DNA from: Planoprotostelium fungivorum
Lineage: Eukaryota; Evosea; Variosea; Cavosteliida; Cavosteliaceae
DNA: 64,000 nt
Direction: 5' to 3'
Assembly (NCBI GenBank): GCA_003024175.1
Contig: MDYQ01000026.1
Span: 1-64,000, forward strand
Shown: piece by piece, positions 48,744 to 59,806 of the stretch
How positions within the stretch are numbered: position 1 is the first letter of the stretch
Layout of the letters: each line of letters opens with the position of its first letter
The notes under the pieces: model-generated
The model's input: the letters and a program-made list of their open reading frames with translations, nothing else
Database searches by the model: none
What the model was told of the DNA's origin: nothing
Made by a program: the position numbers and the translations under genes

Positions 48744-50390
48744 TTATCGCACCATCATGATGCTGTCCGATTGCAGAGTCTCGTTCGTGGCCTTCGTCTT
48801 TGGTTCCATAGAGTATGATTTTCCAACCGAGCAGTTGTTGAGGGAGCACCCATCACCGATCTGAACTTCATTGCAGATGATGCTGTTCTGCACCACGCAA
48901 CTGCACAGTTCAGTCATCTACAACGAGTCATCATCACTCACTCATCACCGATGGTGACGTAATCCATGATGATGGAGTTGATGATCTTGACACCTACCCA
49001 AGTTCAGACGAGTGATACGTAACGTACGTACCTTTCCCGATCTTGACGTGTCGACCGATGATGGATTTCTTCACGCTTCCCTTGGGGCCCATGCTGGTGG
49101 AGCTACCCACTACACTCTCTGGACCAACTTGCGTGGCCACATCGACCAGAGCAGAAGAAGAGATGAAGTTGTTCTTTCCAGGTTCTTCTTCAGGAAGATA
49201 TCCAGTCGTTCCCTTGGCCATGGAAAAGTTGGCCGAGCGATAAGTGTCGAGCGTGTTGACTCGGATGCAGTACTGATCTTCGGACATGATGTAACCGAAG
49301 CAACCCATTCCATCTTCTCTCGACGTTCTCTTGGAGGATAGGATATCGGCCATCGATTCGTTCTTCTTCTTGATGAATTCTTTCAGGCCACCTGTGATGG
49401 TGTCATCGATCATCATCATGATGGTCGGGTGATGCGATGAGACTGACCGTTCTTCGTGGGGATCTTCTTGGTTCGTTGTAGTAGGATGAGGAAGGGGACG
49501 AGTTCTTGTTTGATGGAAGAAAGGTTGTAGCCTTCTTCTTTCATCTGGGAGATCAATTCTAACACCCAATCGGCAAAGATGAAAAAGTGAGCGTCTAACA
49601 GATTCGTGTATAGCGTGACATGTTGGCTCCTGGTTCACACATTAACAACAGATGAAATAGATGTAGATGGATATATTAAAATCATTCTCATTCGATGGAG
49701 ATCGACTCACTGTTTTAAGATGTCCTTTCGAATGGCTACGTGTTCTTCCAAATCGGCTGCAGCCGTGAGAAACATGACTTTTCCTTCCGCATCTAAACCG
49801 ATGAAGTCGTTCATCAACGTCTGTGACTTCTGTTTCGCCTTCTTCTCTTCCTCGGTGAGAGGTGCATTCTTCTTCAGCAACATCGTCACAGCTGCATTTC
49901 TCGTTCTGTGGATGTCTGCCATGTGATGGAGAAAGCTTTCTGATACGATCACGTCTCCACTGATGACAATAAAGTTTCTCTGTACTCCTACAGGTTAAAT
50001 CGTGTTCCTTCGCACATGTCGAAGCAACACACCTTGATCTTGTCTTTGATTCGTAGGAGGGCATCTACCGTTCCCACACTTCCTTTCGTATTCTCAAAGA
50101 TCAGCTTGAGTTCTCCCTTGTATATCTCTCCCACGTATTTATCCAACGCCTTCATCGTCTCCATGTTGGTCAAAATGATGGCCTCTGCATCGAAGATCAC
50201 GAAAGAGAAATATATTTTTTCAACGGATATCACCTGTGAATCCAACACGTTCTAATAATTCTAATTGATAAGAGATCAACGGCCGATTAGCCACGGGTAA
50301 CATCGGTTTTGTGAGTCCTTCAGATAGAGGAGTCAACCGACTTCCTGTACCACCGGCGAGGATCACGACTTGAAACTCTGGCTTGGCCAT
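48744..50390 (-). CDS. EIF2B3: eIF2B gamma subunit (nucleotidyltransferase/left-handed beta-helix)
   Basis: Regulatory-catalytic part of the eIF2 guanine-exchange factor. ATG 50390 starts [20 protein letters not shown], then [20 protein letters not shown] and [13 protein letters not shown], the pyrophosphorylase-like N-domain of the gamma subunit. Later exons read [20 protein letters not shown] and [15 protein letters not shown], then [37 protein letters not shown] and [20 protein letters not shown]. Hexapeptide-like repeats forming the left-handed beta-helix come last: [53 protein letters not shown] and [20 protein letters not shown]. The gamma rather than epsilon assignment rests on the absence of a W2 domain, the MAKPEFQ opening and total length. 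Confidence 0.92.
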
Positions 50391-50506
50391 CACTTCTATC
50401 AGGTAGTGGTGATGCTGATGTGATCTCGCCCTTTGTAGACGAATCCAAAAAGAATTTGTATTTCTCGCGAATTTCACCAAACGAAAGAACCTCCATCATG
50501 ATTCCT

Positions 50507-50830
50507 TCATTTCTTCGTCTTCATCTTCGTCTTGCACTTTGGACATTCTATGATCTCCAGCGTGTCCGGATACTTCAACGTCACTCCACAGCCTCCACAC
50601 TTCCCCTGCTTCGTCACGGCTTGTACCTTGGGTGGTGGTGTGCTTGTGACGGGTGCAGCGTGTTGATGGTTGTTGTTGTTTGGAAAGGGATTCGGTATCT
50701 TCTGTGGATCTTCTGGTGGTGGTGCGGTGAGGAAGTGGTTCGTTCGTATCTGTTGCAGTAACTTTGGTTTTCTCGTCACAGCAGGGCTGTTGAGTATCTT
50801 CTGGTAGACTTCGCTCCACTCTTCGGGCAT
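50507..50830 (-). CDS. Small zinc-ribbon protein
   Basis: From ATG 50830 it reads MPEEWSEVYQKILNSPAVTR, a short helical N-terminus. A Pro/Asn-rich linker (PNPFPNNNNHQH) and a C-terminal four-cysteine ribbon follow: GKCGGCGVTLKYPDTLEIIE, then CPKCKTKMKTKK. The C-x2-C...C-x2-C pattern with GVTLxYP resembles LSD1-type or eukaryotic small zinc ribbons. Function is unknown. It sits between the large AZUL/SWIM gene (stop only 28 bp upstream) and eIF2B gamma (start 117 bp downstream), all on the minus strand. Confidence 0.6.
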   Translation of the reverse strand: MPEEWSEVYQKILNSPAVTRKPKLLQQIRTNHFLTAPPPEDPQKIPNPFPNNNNHQHAAPVTSTPPPKVQAVTKQGKCGGCGVTLKYPDTLEIIECPKCKTKMKTKK

Positions 50831-50857
50831 CTGTTCGTGTTTCAATACTTCTCATCT

Positions 50858-53800
50858 TCACATGATGATCACCCCCGCTTTGATATACACAGTGTAAGCC
50901 CTACACATCCAATTGACAAAGAAGGCATAATCAGTGGAGGCAGTCACGTGTAATGCCATGTTGTCTCTGTTTGTGAATGAATGGAAGTGATGACGATGAG
51001 GTGACGTACACGATGGTTCGGACGAGGGTGACGGCGAGGTGAGGTTGGATGTCTGTGAGACGTTCTAGAATCTGCATGCGGGTGGATGTTGGTGTCCACA
51101 GAGAGAAATCAGCATTCTTTCCTGTAGTTGTCAGGGGACGATGATGATGTGCATGATGATGCGGTGTGATGAGATCACCTGACAGGAGAGTCTGTTCGAA
51201 GAGATGCCAGATACGATTCAAGACGGGAGCGTTCACGTGACCGTTGGAAACGGCCTCGACGCACAACAAGAGCGCCGATTGTTTCCTCTCTTCCGTTCCC
51301 GCGTTGATGATGACTGAGCTCGCATCGATCGTCAACCTTTCGTCATCAGATCATCATCATCAGATCATCATCATCTCCATCATCTCCATCATCATCGTGT
51401 GAATCTGAATCTCACCCTTCAGATAGGTAGATCTCCAAACGATCTCTCTCCTTCTGCATGTCCAAGTTGTTCAGTGACTTTAAATGCTGGATCATCTTCG
51501 ACTTGTGCAGGGGCCAATTGTCGCTCGTCTCCCTCACTCTCTGAAAGTTCTTCACGTTGGGCTGAGATTTGAAACCGGCCACGGCAAAATCAGCCGCCGC
51601 CGATGGCGTGGCAAACTCTTGTGCTACGACACAGAATGTCTCACAGATGAGACCTCTGTCAAAGTCACCGGGTGCCTCGATGGACTGCTTGGCCCACTGC
51701 AGGGCCAAGAGGGTGTCCTTCTGCAAGATCATCTTCGCTCCGTTGTAGAGCGATTCACTGCTGACAGAGAGGAGTTCGTGTGCGATGTCGAAGGCCTTCG
51801 ATCGATCCAACTGACAGATCTCCAGATCTTCATCCGATGCATTCAAGCTCATGCTCAGGAGCTTCATACCGGTATTGGTATCCGTCAACTGTGGTACACT
51901 GCCGTCGTCATCTCTCCATCTCAGTCGATTCGAATTCACCTGGCCGACTTCGCGCAGAGCTTGAGTGCGTTGAGTGGATCACTCGCCTCCAGCAATTTGA
52001 TCGTCTCGTTGACACAGTCTCTCAGGTAAGGTGGTTCCAGCAGCATCTGCATGAGATTCTCCTTCGTCCTCTCGATGAAATCTATCATGGAGATACCCGT
52101 GAGTCGTTCGTCGTACTCTGTGATGATGGAAGCTTCCTTTGCGTTGGGGAGTAAGAGTGTTCTCATGATCCACAAGAAGGATTCTTTTCGGCCGTTGACC
52201 GTGGTAGGGATTCCAATCACGGCGAGCCCGACGGCAGTTCTGTAGTCCTTCGCCTTGAAGAAACTCTCCCACAAGTTGGGCACGTTCTCCGTCAGGCTCT
52301 TCCTCTTCACCGTGTCGATCACTTTCCTCCTCTCTTCCATCAGCCCAGAGTTGTTTCCCGCGTAAATCTCCTTGTACATTCTCTCTATGAGGACTTTGAA
52401 CGCGTCCCAATCGTAGATGGTCCCCGACGTGTTGATCATGACGAGAGGTGCAGAAGCTTCGTGGCGGAGGAGCTCTTTGAATGTGGTCTGATAGACGTGA
52501 TCTCCGTGTTTCATCTTTCGGATGAAATCGAATAGGAGGTAACGGTGGGTCGTGCGGAGAGTGCCGACGAGTTCGGGTAGTTTGAATGGATGACCCTGTG
52601 TGTTGAGTTGTATGGCCACCCAGACGGCGACGAAGGATTGGGTGTGGGATTCGAAGAGGGAGGCAAAGTTGAATTCTTTCGATCTCTGGTCGACCACCAG
52701 CTTGGAGGCGAGTTGAAGTAGCAGAGGTTCGGAGATGGCTGTGCATGTCAATTTGTATGTACGGAGGAAGAGTTTCTTAGATAGAGACGAGTAGTTGTGA
52801 CTCACTTGTGGGCAGTCGTCTCAGTGTCGTGTGATCAATGTCCGATCGGTGGTGTGCGAGGGTATAGGCCGACAGTTTGAACAGAGAGGGTACGTTACCA
52901 TTCGATCTCATCTGCTCCTCCCTGACGTACCGTGCATCAAAGTAGAATTCCATCATGTTCTTCATGTGGGTGAGTATGACGTGATTGGGAGGCACGTCTT
53001 CCTTCATAGAGGAGACCTTCTTGATGCACTCGTAATAAGCCGTGGGGATCCGGAACTTGTGGATCTGGGCGAATTCGAGCATTTCCGTCGGTCGAAATTT
53101 GTCCATGGCAACGTCGAGGGCCTCGTGGTACCTCTCTAATTGGACGAGACAGTCAGCCACGTCCGTGTAGAATTCAGCGTAGCGTGCGAGGTTGTAGCAC
53201 TCTTGCAGGCGTGATTGATCCTTGAGGAATTGTATCCTGTATTCGGTCGTGCAGGCTTCCTCTTTGAATTGAATCTGTTCGTCTCCTCTCAACACTTTGA
53301 GCAGATCTGGGTGATCCCATCCGTTCAATAAGACCTGATCGAGTGAGTCGAGAGAACGGAGGATGAGACAATAAAGAGAAGAAGAGAAAGAGAAGAAGAG
53401 AAAGGGAAAGAGATGAATAGAGAAGATGGCTGACCTCTGAGATGACTACGAAGCCTTCCTTACGGGTGTCCAGGAGATTACTGTTGGCACTCATAACCAT
53501 CTCTGAAGTCCATCCTCTGATTTCTGAGGCCCATTCTTTTCGAGCTGATTCGTTCATCTTGTATCTCAGCTGTCTTTCCATCAATACATTCACTCTCTTC
53601 ATTCTCACCTTCTCGACGTAAAAGATCCACATGTGAATGAGAGCCTTCAGTTTCGCATCCCACATATCCAACAGTTGATTCGAATTGCTGATGACTCCGA
53701 ATCTGTACCTTTTCAGCATTCGCCTCCTCTTCTATCTCACTTGTCCTGAGATGGATTGCAAGTGGCCCAGTAGGATGTCAGTTCAAAGAGAGCACTGAAT

Positions 53801-56450
53801 CCATTGAAGGTGTGTTCGTTGTCGAGGAACTGTATGATGCGAGAGACCAGCAGATCGAATGCATCCTCCAAATCGAAGAAAGCTTCGGTGTTGATCAACC
53901 GAGGTCGATTCCAATGTCTCTGCTGGTGAGCCGTCGCAATTTCTTCTGGATAAGGTGTGTCGTACATTATCCACGGATCTTCATCCACCCAATCGGGTTC
54001 CTCTTCATCTTCATCTTCCTCTTCGTCTTCATCATCGATCTATGTCTCATCAGTGATGAATGTACATCGATGTGTAATCACCGAATCACTGTCCGATTGA
54101 GGATATGTGGATGCAACCAACTGTAACTTGTCGAGAGAGTCGCCGATGGTGTCGTTGAACCATTCTAAATTGAGAACAGGCTCCGTCCTCTGATCAGCTT
54201 TGCAGTATTCTGTGACTCATCAATCGATGTGATGACATGCATCGATGATCACCTTGCATCAAACGGTTTTCCATCATGTGTGGTTCTCTGAGAAAGTCAT
54301 CCAGGATGGATACGTTGGATCGATTGAGGAGAACGAGATTGATGAGAAAACTCTTGCTCTCTTCCGCTGATAATTTCACGATGCGATCTACAACGGTAGA
54401 GAACCGATTCACTTGCTGCGGCTGTCTCATTTGTCAGCCTCTCGATGAATGATATCATCGTTCTGATCAAGAGGTAGAAAGAGCCTCACATTTGCCATGA
54501 CGAACAATAGAGTGGCTACCACGTGAGAGCACCAAGAGGACATCAGGTTACAGCTGCAGCTGGCATCGACAATTTCAGCACTGTCGTTCATGAAGACCTG
54601 TATCTGTTCTCCTTCCTTCATCTTCCCCTCCACCCTTCCCTGGTCAGCCCCTTCTACTCTTCTTATCCCTCTCACCTTCTCCCCACAACAAAGACAGACT
54701 CCACTTGTTTGTCTGTCAGCAGAGCTTGGCCTGCATTGTAAGCAGCTGGGAGACTGTACATATGGATGACAGTCTCATCGATATCAGGAATGCTCTCTCG
54801 CTCGATGACGGATGTGACGTGTGGCTTCTTCGTGATGGATTCGGTGGGCTTCGATACATCCATGTCATCCCTCGTCTCTCTCTTCTCTTCCTCCATCGAT
54901 GTGGTCTGCATGGCATCTTCTGCTTGATCCTTTTCCTGACTAGCGGCTGAGGTCTTCTCTCCCCTGACTTCCAGCTCCATCGGCTCGGGTTGTGTGGAGA
55001 AAGTTTGGGAAGGTGGTAGAGATTCGGTGTCTGTATCGTTGTGTGGTGTAGAGTCTCTGGGCTCTGTCGTCGTCTCTGCTGGTGTCGTCTGGGTCACTGT
55101 GTTTTCCGTTGGTGCCGGTTGCGTCTGTGTCGCTGCGTCCTCTCTTGGTGCTTGGGTAGTACTCTCTTGTGATGTTTGAGGCTCTTGAGAAGCTAGAATG
55201 GTTCCCTTGTCTTGTGAAGATGTGGTCTCCTGTGATAAGGCACTCTCTTGTGATGGAAGATTCTGTTGTGTCGCCTCCTTCTCTTGTGAAGGGATAATCT
55301 CTTGTGTTGATGAAGAATTCTCTTGGATCTTCTCGGTGACTGTTTCTGATGATACGTCGATATGATTGATATTCAAAACGAAAACAGATCAGACAGACAC
55401 CATCAAGTCACCTGCTTCTTCCGTGTTCAACGTGCTCTCCTTCGTTCCTTGTGCGGCTGGTATCTCCGTTATCCTCTCTGCAGGCCCCGCTTGAACTCCA
55501 TCCGTTGACTTCTTCAGCGTCGGTGTATCTACGGTTATCGGCTTCTCAACAGATCCTGGTTGTCCCTTCTCGATGTGATTGGATAGGATGTCGATGTGTA
55601 GATCTCTCGTTCCAGTGCAGCTAAGACGCATGGCGAGTACGGCGGCGATGTTCGGGTTCTTGGGTCCCTCTGTTGGTGGATGAGGAGTGTGATCTCATCG
55701 CGATGAAAGAGGTGGAGAGACTCACGAGGACCAGAAGCACAAAATTGGCTGGTACATGCAGTTTGACCACATCCCTGTGTCAATTGTTGAAAGTACCTGT
55801 GTCACGTGAGCTGATCGAGGTGAAAAAGGGTGGCTCACGTTCGGATGAGTTCGTGGGGATTTGTCTTTTGGATTTTCCTCGTCGGTTCTTCTGAAGATGT
55901 TGTCTGTGACGAGAAACCGTAAGCGATGGGTGATGTGATGGCGTAATGTCACCTCGTCCAATTTCCTCTTCTTCGAATTATCATTCGACTGCTCTGTCGT
56001 GGGCTCTACGGCAGGTGGATCAATGGGAACATCCGCAGGCTCCATCTTGATTGGAATCATATTCACACGAGCGTTCGTAGGCTGCTCTTGAGCGTTCTCG
56101 CCTGTTTCTTCTTTCTTCTGCTGTTCATCTTCTGTCTTCTCTTCTCGTGATGCATCAGATGGATTGGGTGCATTATCAACGCAGAGACTCAGTGTGGGGT
56201 CCAGACATTTTTTAATGGCGATGGCCGCTGCTTCATTCGGTGCCAATGCATTTTCTACATCGAGTGAGATGTGATTTTACGACGAGAGTGTTGAACTCAC
56301 TGGCACCAGTGGCGCAATTAGGATTCACACAAGATTCTCTCTTACAACCCTGAGTCAATTGGACAAAGAGTCTGAAGTCATGTGAGCCTCACATCGACAG
56401 AATTCTTCTTACTTTTGGAACTTCAAACGAAACAATTCCTTTGCATCCAT
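50858..56450 (-). CDS. Tandem AZUL and SWIM zinc-finger protein, ZSWIM-like
   Basis: The exons join in frame through short GT-AG introns. After MDAKELFRLKFQK (ATG 56450) comes AZUL domain 1: LFVQLTQGCKRESCVNPNC, NEAAAIAIKKC and LSLCVDN. It has the C-x4-C-x4-C spacing plus a late Cys, as in human UBE3A. AZUL domain 2 (55,800-55,600) reads YFQQLTQGCGQTACTSQFCA, then NPNIAAVLAMRLSCTG, nearly the UBE3A text GCGNEACTNEFCASC. Next is a long SQ/TQ-rich disordered linker (about 55,380-54,860). A SWIM finger follows (54,650-54,530): EGEQIQVFMNDSAEIVD, ASCSCNLMSSWCSHVVATLL, with C-x-C...C-x-H. About 1,000 residues of helical, TPR-like sequence follow (CLVQLERYHEALDVAMDKF). AZUL binds the proteasome subunit RPN10/PSMD4, and animal ZSWIM8 is a cullin-3 adaptor, so a ubiquitin-proteasome role is inferred. 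No HECT domain is seen. One intron at the linker/SWIM border needs an uncommon GTTGTG donor, so two adjacent genes remain possible. Confidence 0.7.
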
Positions 56451-56572
56451 CCTCTGTGATCGCGTACGTGTATGTGATGGTCAGTGACAGAAACCTTGAA
56501 AAATTTCCAGGAAAACCGAACGCACTAATCTACAACGCTTCACCAACACATGACACGGTCGACTCTTTATGT

Positions 56573-59500
56573 CTATTCCCTCTTTGCCTTTCCATCGTCC
56601 TTCTCCTTGTTCGCCTGCATTCGATGAGTTCTACATCCATCGATATACCATACCTGTTGGTGCAGGTGATACTGGTGCATCTGCTCGGCGACGGCTCCCT
56701 GTGCCATGTGGAAGAGGTTTCTCAGAGTGGACTCTGCAACGGAACGAACGGGACCCAACATTCCAAGAAGGGACAGAACGTAAAGACCTCCACCCAAGAA
56801 GACGACCATGACCAACAGGAAGGGGTTCGAGACGACCGTCACGGCCTCATCGAATCCAAAGAAGATGAGGAGGAGGATGAGGAGGTAAGGGACGTTGCCC
56901 TGCTGCGCCGCGTGCTCTTGCTCGCGGACGGCCTGTCTGTAGATGCCCTGGGCGTTGCTTCTAAACTTCTCTCTGACCCTCTCCACTTCTTCCAGTGGCA
57001 TGACGATCAATTTGGGGTCCACCTCGTCGTAGTATCCTGCTGACGTCAGATCTTTCTTTCAAGTTGAATCACCCTTGTCTACATCGAGGAATTCCTTCGA
57101 ATCGTCGGCCTCGTCGAGACGTAAGACGGCAAAGTACTCGAGCAGCTCGTCTCCCTGTCTCCATCAGCATCATGCATGTGTCATCATCATCATCGTCTCT
57201 ACCTTCTGTTTGGCCTCTTGGTATTCCTTCGAGACGTCATCGCTGGGCTTCCATCTTCTGGGGATGTTATCCGAGTCCATGCTGAAGTTCTGCTCGAATC
57301 TGAAGGAGTGAGTGATGATGACAAGGTGAGTGATGATGACAAGGTGAGTGATGATGACAAGGTGAGTGATGATGACAAGGTGATGATGAGATCACCTCTT
57401 TGTGAGTAAGACATCGAGGTATCTGATCTTATCGGTGAATCTCTTCTTCAGTACGTCGAATTGGGCGGTCTGGAGGTCTGAGACCTTCTTCTCCGTCTCT
57501 TCTTCACTGATCTCGAATCCTGATCATCGTTCAGAACATCATGTGATCATCATGTCGATGATGATGGATGATGAAGGTGACGTACCCTGCAGGTGCTCCT
57601 TGAAAGACTGAACGTCCTTTGAGGTGAGATCAGCATATCGACTTCTGATCTTGGGCCACATGTCACTACCCGGGTTATCCAAGATGCGCTCCACGTGCTT
57701 TCCAAAGCCCGCGTTGAATTGTGCCTGATCGTCTCAATTCCAATATCTCTCCTTCACCAACTCACGCTGTGCTCGCTGATCAACTTCTCCAATTGGGACT
57801 TCTTGGCAATCTCAACGCTCTTGTTGATGGTGGACTTGAGCTCGCCGAGTTGTAGATCGTAGCTCCACTCTAATTCGGGGACGAGACAGGCTGGTGAGAT
57901 TAAGCATTCGTCACACACGATCGAAGTTCACCATCAGCTCGGTTGGAGAAATGCTCCACAGTGGAAGAGACGACGGACTCTTTGATCTTGTTGAAATCGG
58001 TGGCAGCCTTACCATCGGCAGGGAGACTGTCGTTCAATACCTTATTGAAGAAAACGGTCGATTTCTGTTCGTCTTCAGATGCGTTCCAAGGTCTCCCTTC
58101 ACCTCGATCAGTTTGTTGAGTTGGAGGGTGAAGAGAGAGTAGAGCATGTCGTTGGCAGCGTGAGACAACGATTCTCTCTTCTGTTGGGCCACAGTCTTAT
58201 CGTAACGCAGTGCCTGTTGATCGTATCCCTCTGTCCATCATAAACGTCTCAACACCAACGAGTTCGTCTGAAGGAGAGACTCACCCAGTAACTGTCTGTA
58301 AGCAGTCGTGGCCTTCAGACCGAAATCTTCCACGATGTCACCGGCTTCAAGAGTCTTTCTGAAAGGCGTGATCGCAGCCACAAAAGTCTTCTGAACGTCG
58401 GCCGAGATCTCATCACAACGGAAGATGGCCAACATGGCCTTCTGTGACGGAATGTTGAGATCCTTGTTGTCCTTGATCGTTCTCTATCGAGTGTCATCCA
58501 TCATCCCATTACATCCAACCACTCACCCAGATGGTAGAAGCGAAGATGGCGAGGCCGTCGGCAGGCACGTCTGTTCGGTGGGTGTCCTTATCAATTCCCA
58601 AGATGAAGTTCTCGTTGTTGGCCTCGAGGAATCTGTGTCTCAGATTTTCCACTCCACGGTTGAAATCTTCTTCGGCGAGAATCTTGTGAGACAAGGCGGT
58701 GTACTGGAATTCGAAGAAATCTTCGACCTTGGAGTTGGCGAATTCTTCGGGCTGTTGGATGTCAGATGATGAGATGATGAGATGATGATATGATGATGAT
58801 CCGGCTGACCTTGTTCAGAGTCTTCCAGATGTCGTACATGTCCTTGTTGATGGAGGCCTTGAGCTTGTCGAGGGAAGTATCCTTGGAAACGTGGTCACGG
58901 ATGACAAAGAGGAGGATCTTCTTGGCGCCTCTGAGAGTGAAGTGAGTGAGAGGTGATGATTGAGATGATGTCATGTGAAATGTCAAGAGTCTCACCCGGT
59001 ACGCTGGAACAATTGGAGGTTGAGCTCAAAGACAGTCTTGAGGAGGGAGATGTTTCCTGCATTGTATCTTCCAACGTCATTGTGCCACATGTTGACCAAG
59101 AGGACCTCAGATAAGGCCAAGGCGAAGAGAGAAGACTTTCTCTCCCAGCTCTGTCTCGGTCAGAGAAAATGAGAGACATCTATCACTCACGGCGGCAGCC
59201 TCTCCACGTTCTCTGGAGTCGGTACCCTCAACATCGAAGACAAGGATGTTCTCTTGTTGGGCCGAGTTGGTTCTAGCTCTTCCCATCCATACTCCTGTGT
59301 CGAGTTAGACACCATTACAAGATCAAGAGGCGACAGAGACATGGAAGGGTCTTACCTTGCGTGGTCTGTGTTCTTCCCTCTGAAGCCTCCATAACAGGGA
59401 AAGTGGTGCCAAAGAGGAGATTGAGAAGGGTACCTGTGACTCGATCAACGAGAGAACGTAAGGGGGTTACGCACTCTTTCCAGAGCTCTGGCATCCTAAG

Positions 59501-59693
59501 ATGGCGACTACGAAATAGTCATAGCCCTTCGTTGTTATCTCCCAATTCGACAGTGTTCCCTTGATCGAATCGATATTCCTTTTCAGTCATTAGATTTACC
59601 TCTATGATCGAAAATGTATCCTCACGTGAACTCTCCGTCCTTGTCTATCACTTGGATTAATTTATAAGGATCAAAACCCTCTTGAGAAGCCAT
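56573..59693 (-). CDS. SEY1: SEY1/RHD3-family dynamin-like GTPase (ER fusion)
   Basis: Mediates homotypic fusion of ER tubules, the plant/fungal/protist counterpart of atlastin. ATG 59693 gives [20 protein letters not shown]. The GTPase domain has [20 protein letters not shown] (P-loop, split by an intron), a Thr-rich switch I segment [20 protein letters not shown] (G3) and LFVIRDH (the RD guanine motif). A long helical bundle follows ([37 protein letters not shown]). Near the end lie paired hydrophobic hairpin segments ([40 protein letters not shown]). The C-terminus is amphipathic and charged ([13 protein letters not shown]). Order and length match the family. One intron carries a perfect 18-bp repeat. 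Divergent from the golgin gene, with 113 bp between starts. Confidence 0.95.
57308..57379. repeat. Perfect 18-bp intronic minisatellite, 4 copies
   Basis: GTGAGTGATGATGACAAG is repeated four times without change inside a SEY1 intron. On the plus strand each unit begins GTGAGT and ends AG, the splice-border letters used by genes here. The host gene is transcribed from the other strand, where the unit reads CTTGTCATCATCACTCAC. Confidence 0.95.
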
Positions 59694-59806
59694 GTTCGTC
59701 TTGTTGGTTGGGAAGTTATGATCTGCCGTGCGATTTGGCGGAAAACATCAACACAAAACAACGGCACAATTCTTGATTATCTCAGACAGTCTTCGAGAAC
59801 TGAGTC
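59694..59806. promoter_or_regulatory. Compact divergent promoter, 113 bp
   Basis: Lies between the SEY1 start (minus) and the GRAB-golgin start (plus). Both genes act in the early secretory pathway, so shared control is plausible but unproven. Confidence 0.4.

Noticed and set aside
51979-52746. Arg/His-rich minus-strand frame of 255 codons
   Set aside because: It is a shifted frame of the AZUL/SWIM gene's helical exons; the other minus frame has natural composition and continues into neighbouring exons.
50858-56450. UBE3A-type E3 ligase
   Set aside because: AZUL domains are present but no HECT catalytic domain or its conserved Cys motif is found downstream; the SWIM finger and helical region occupy that place.
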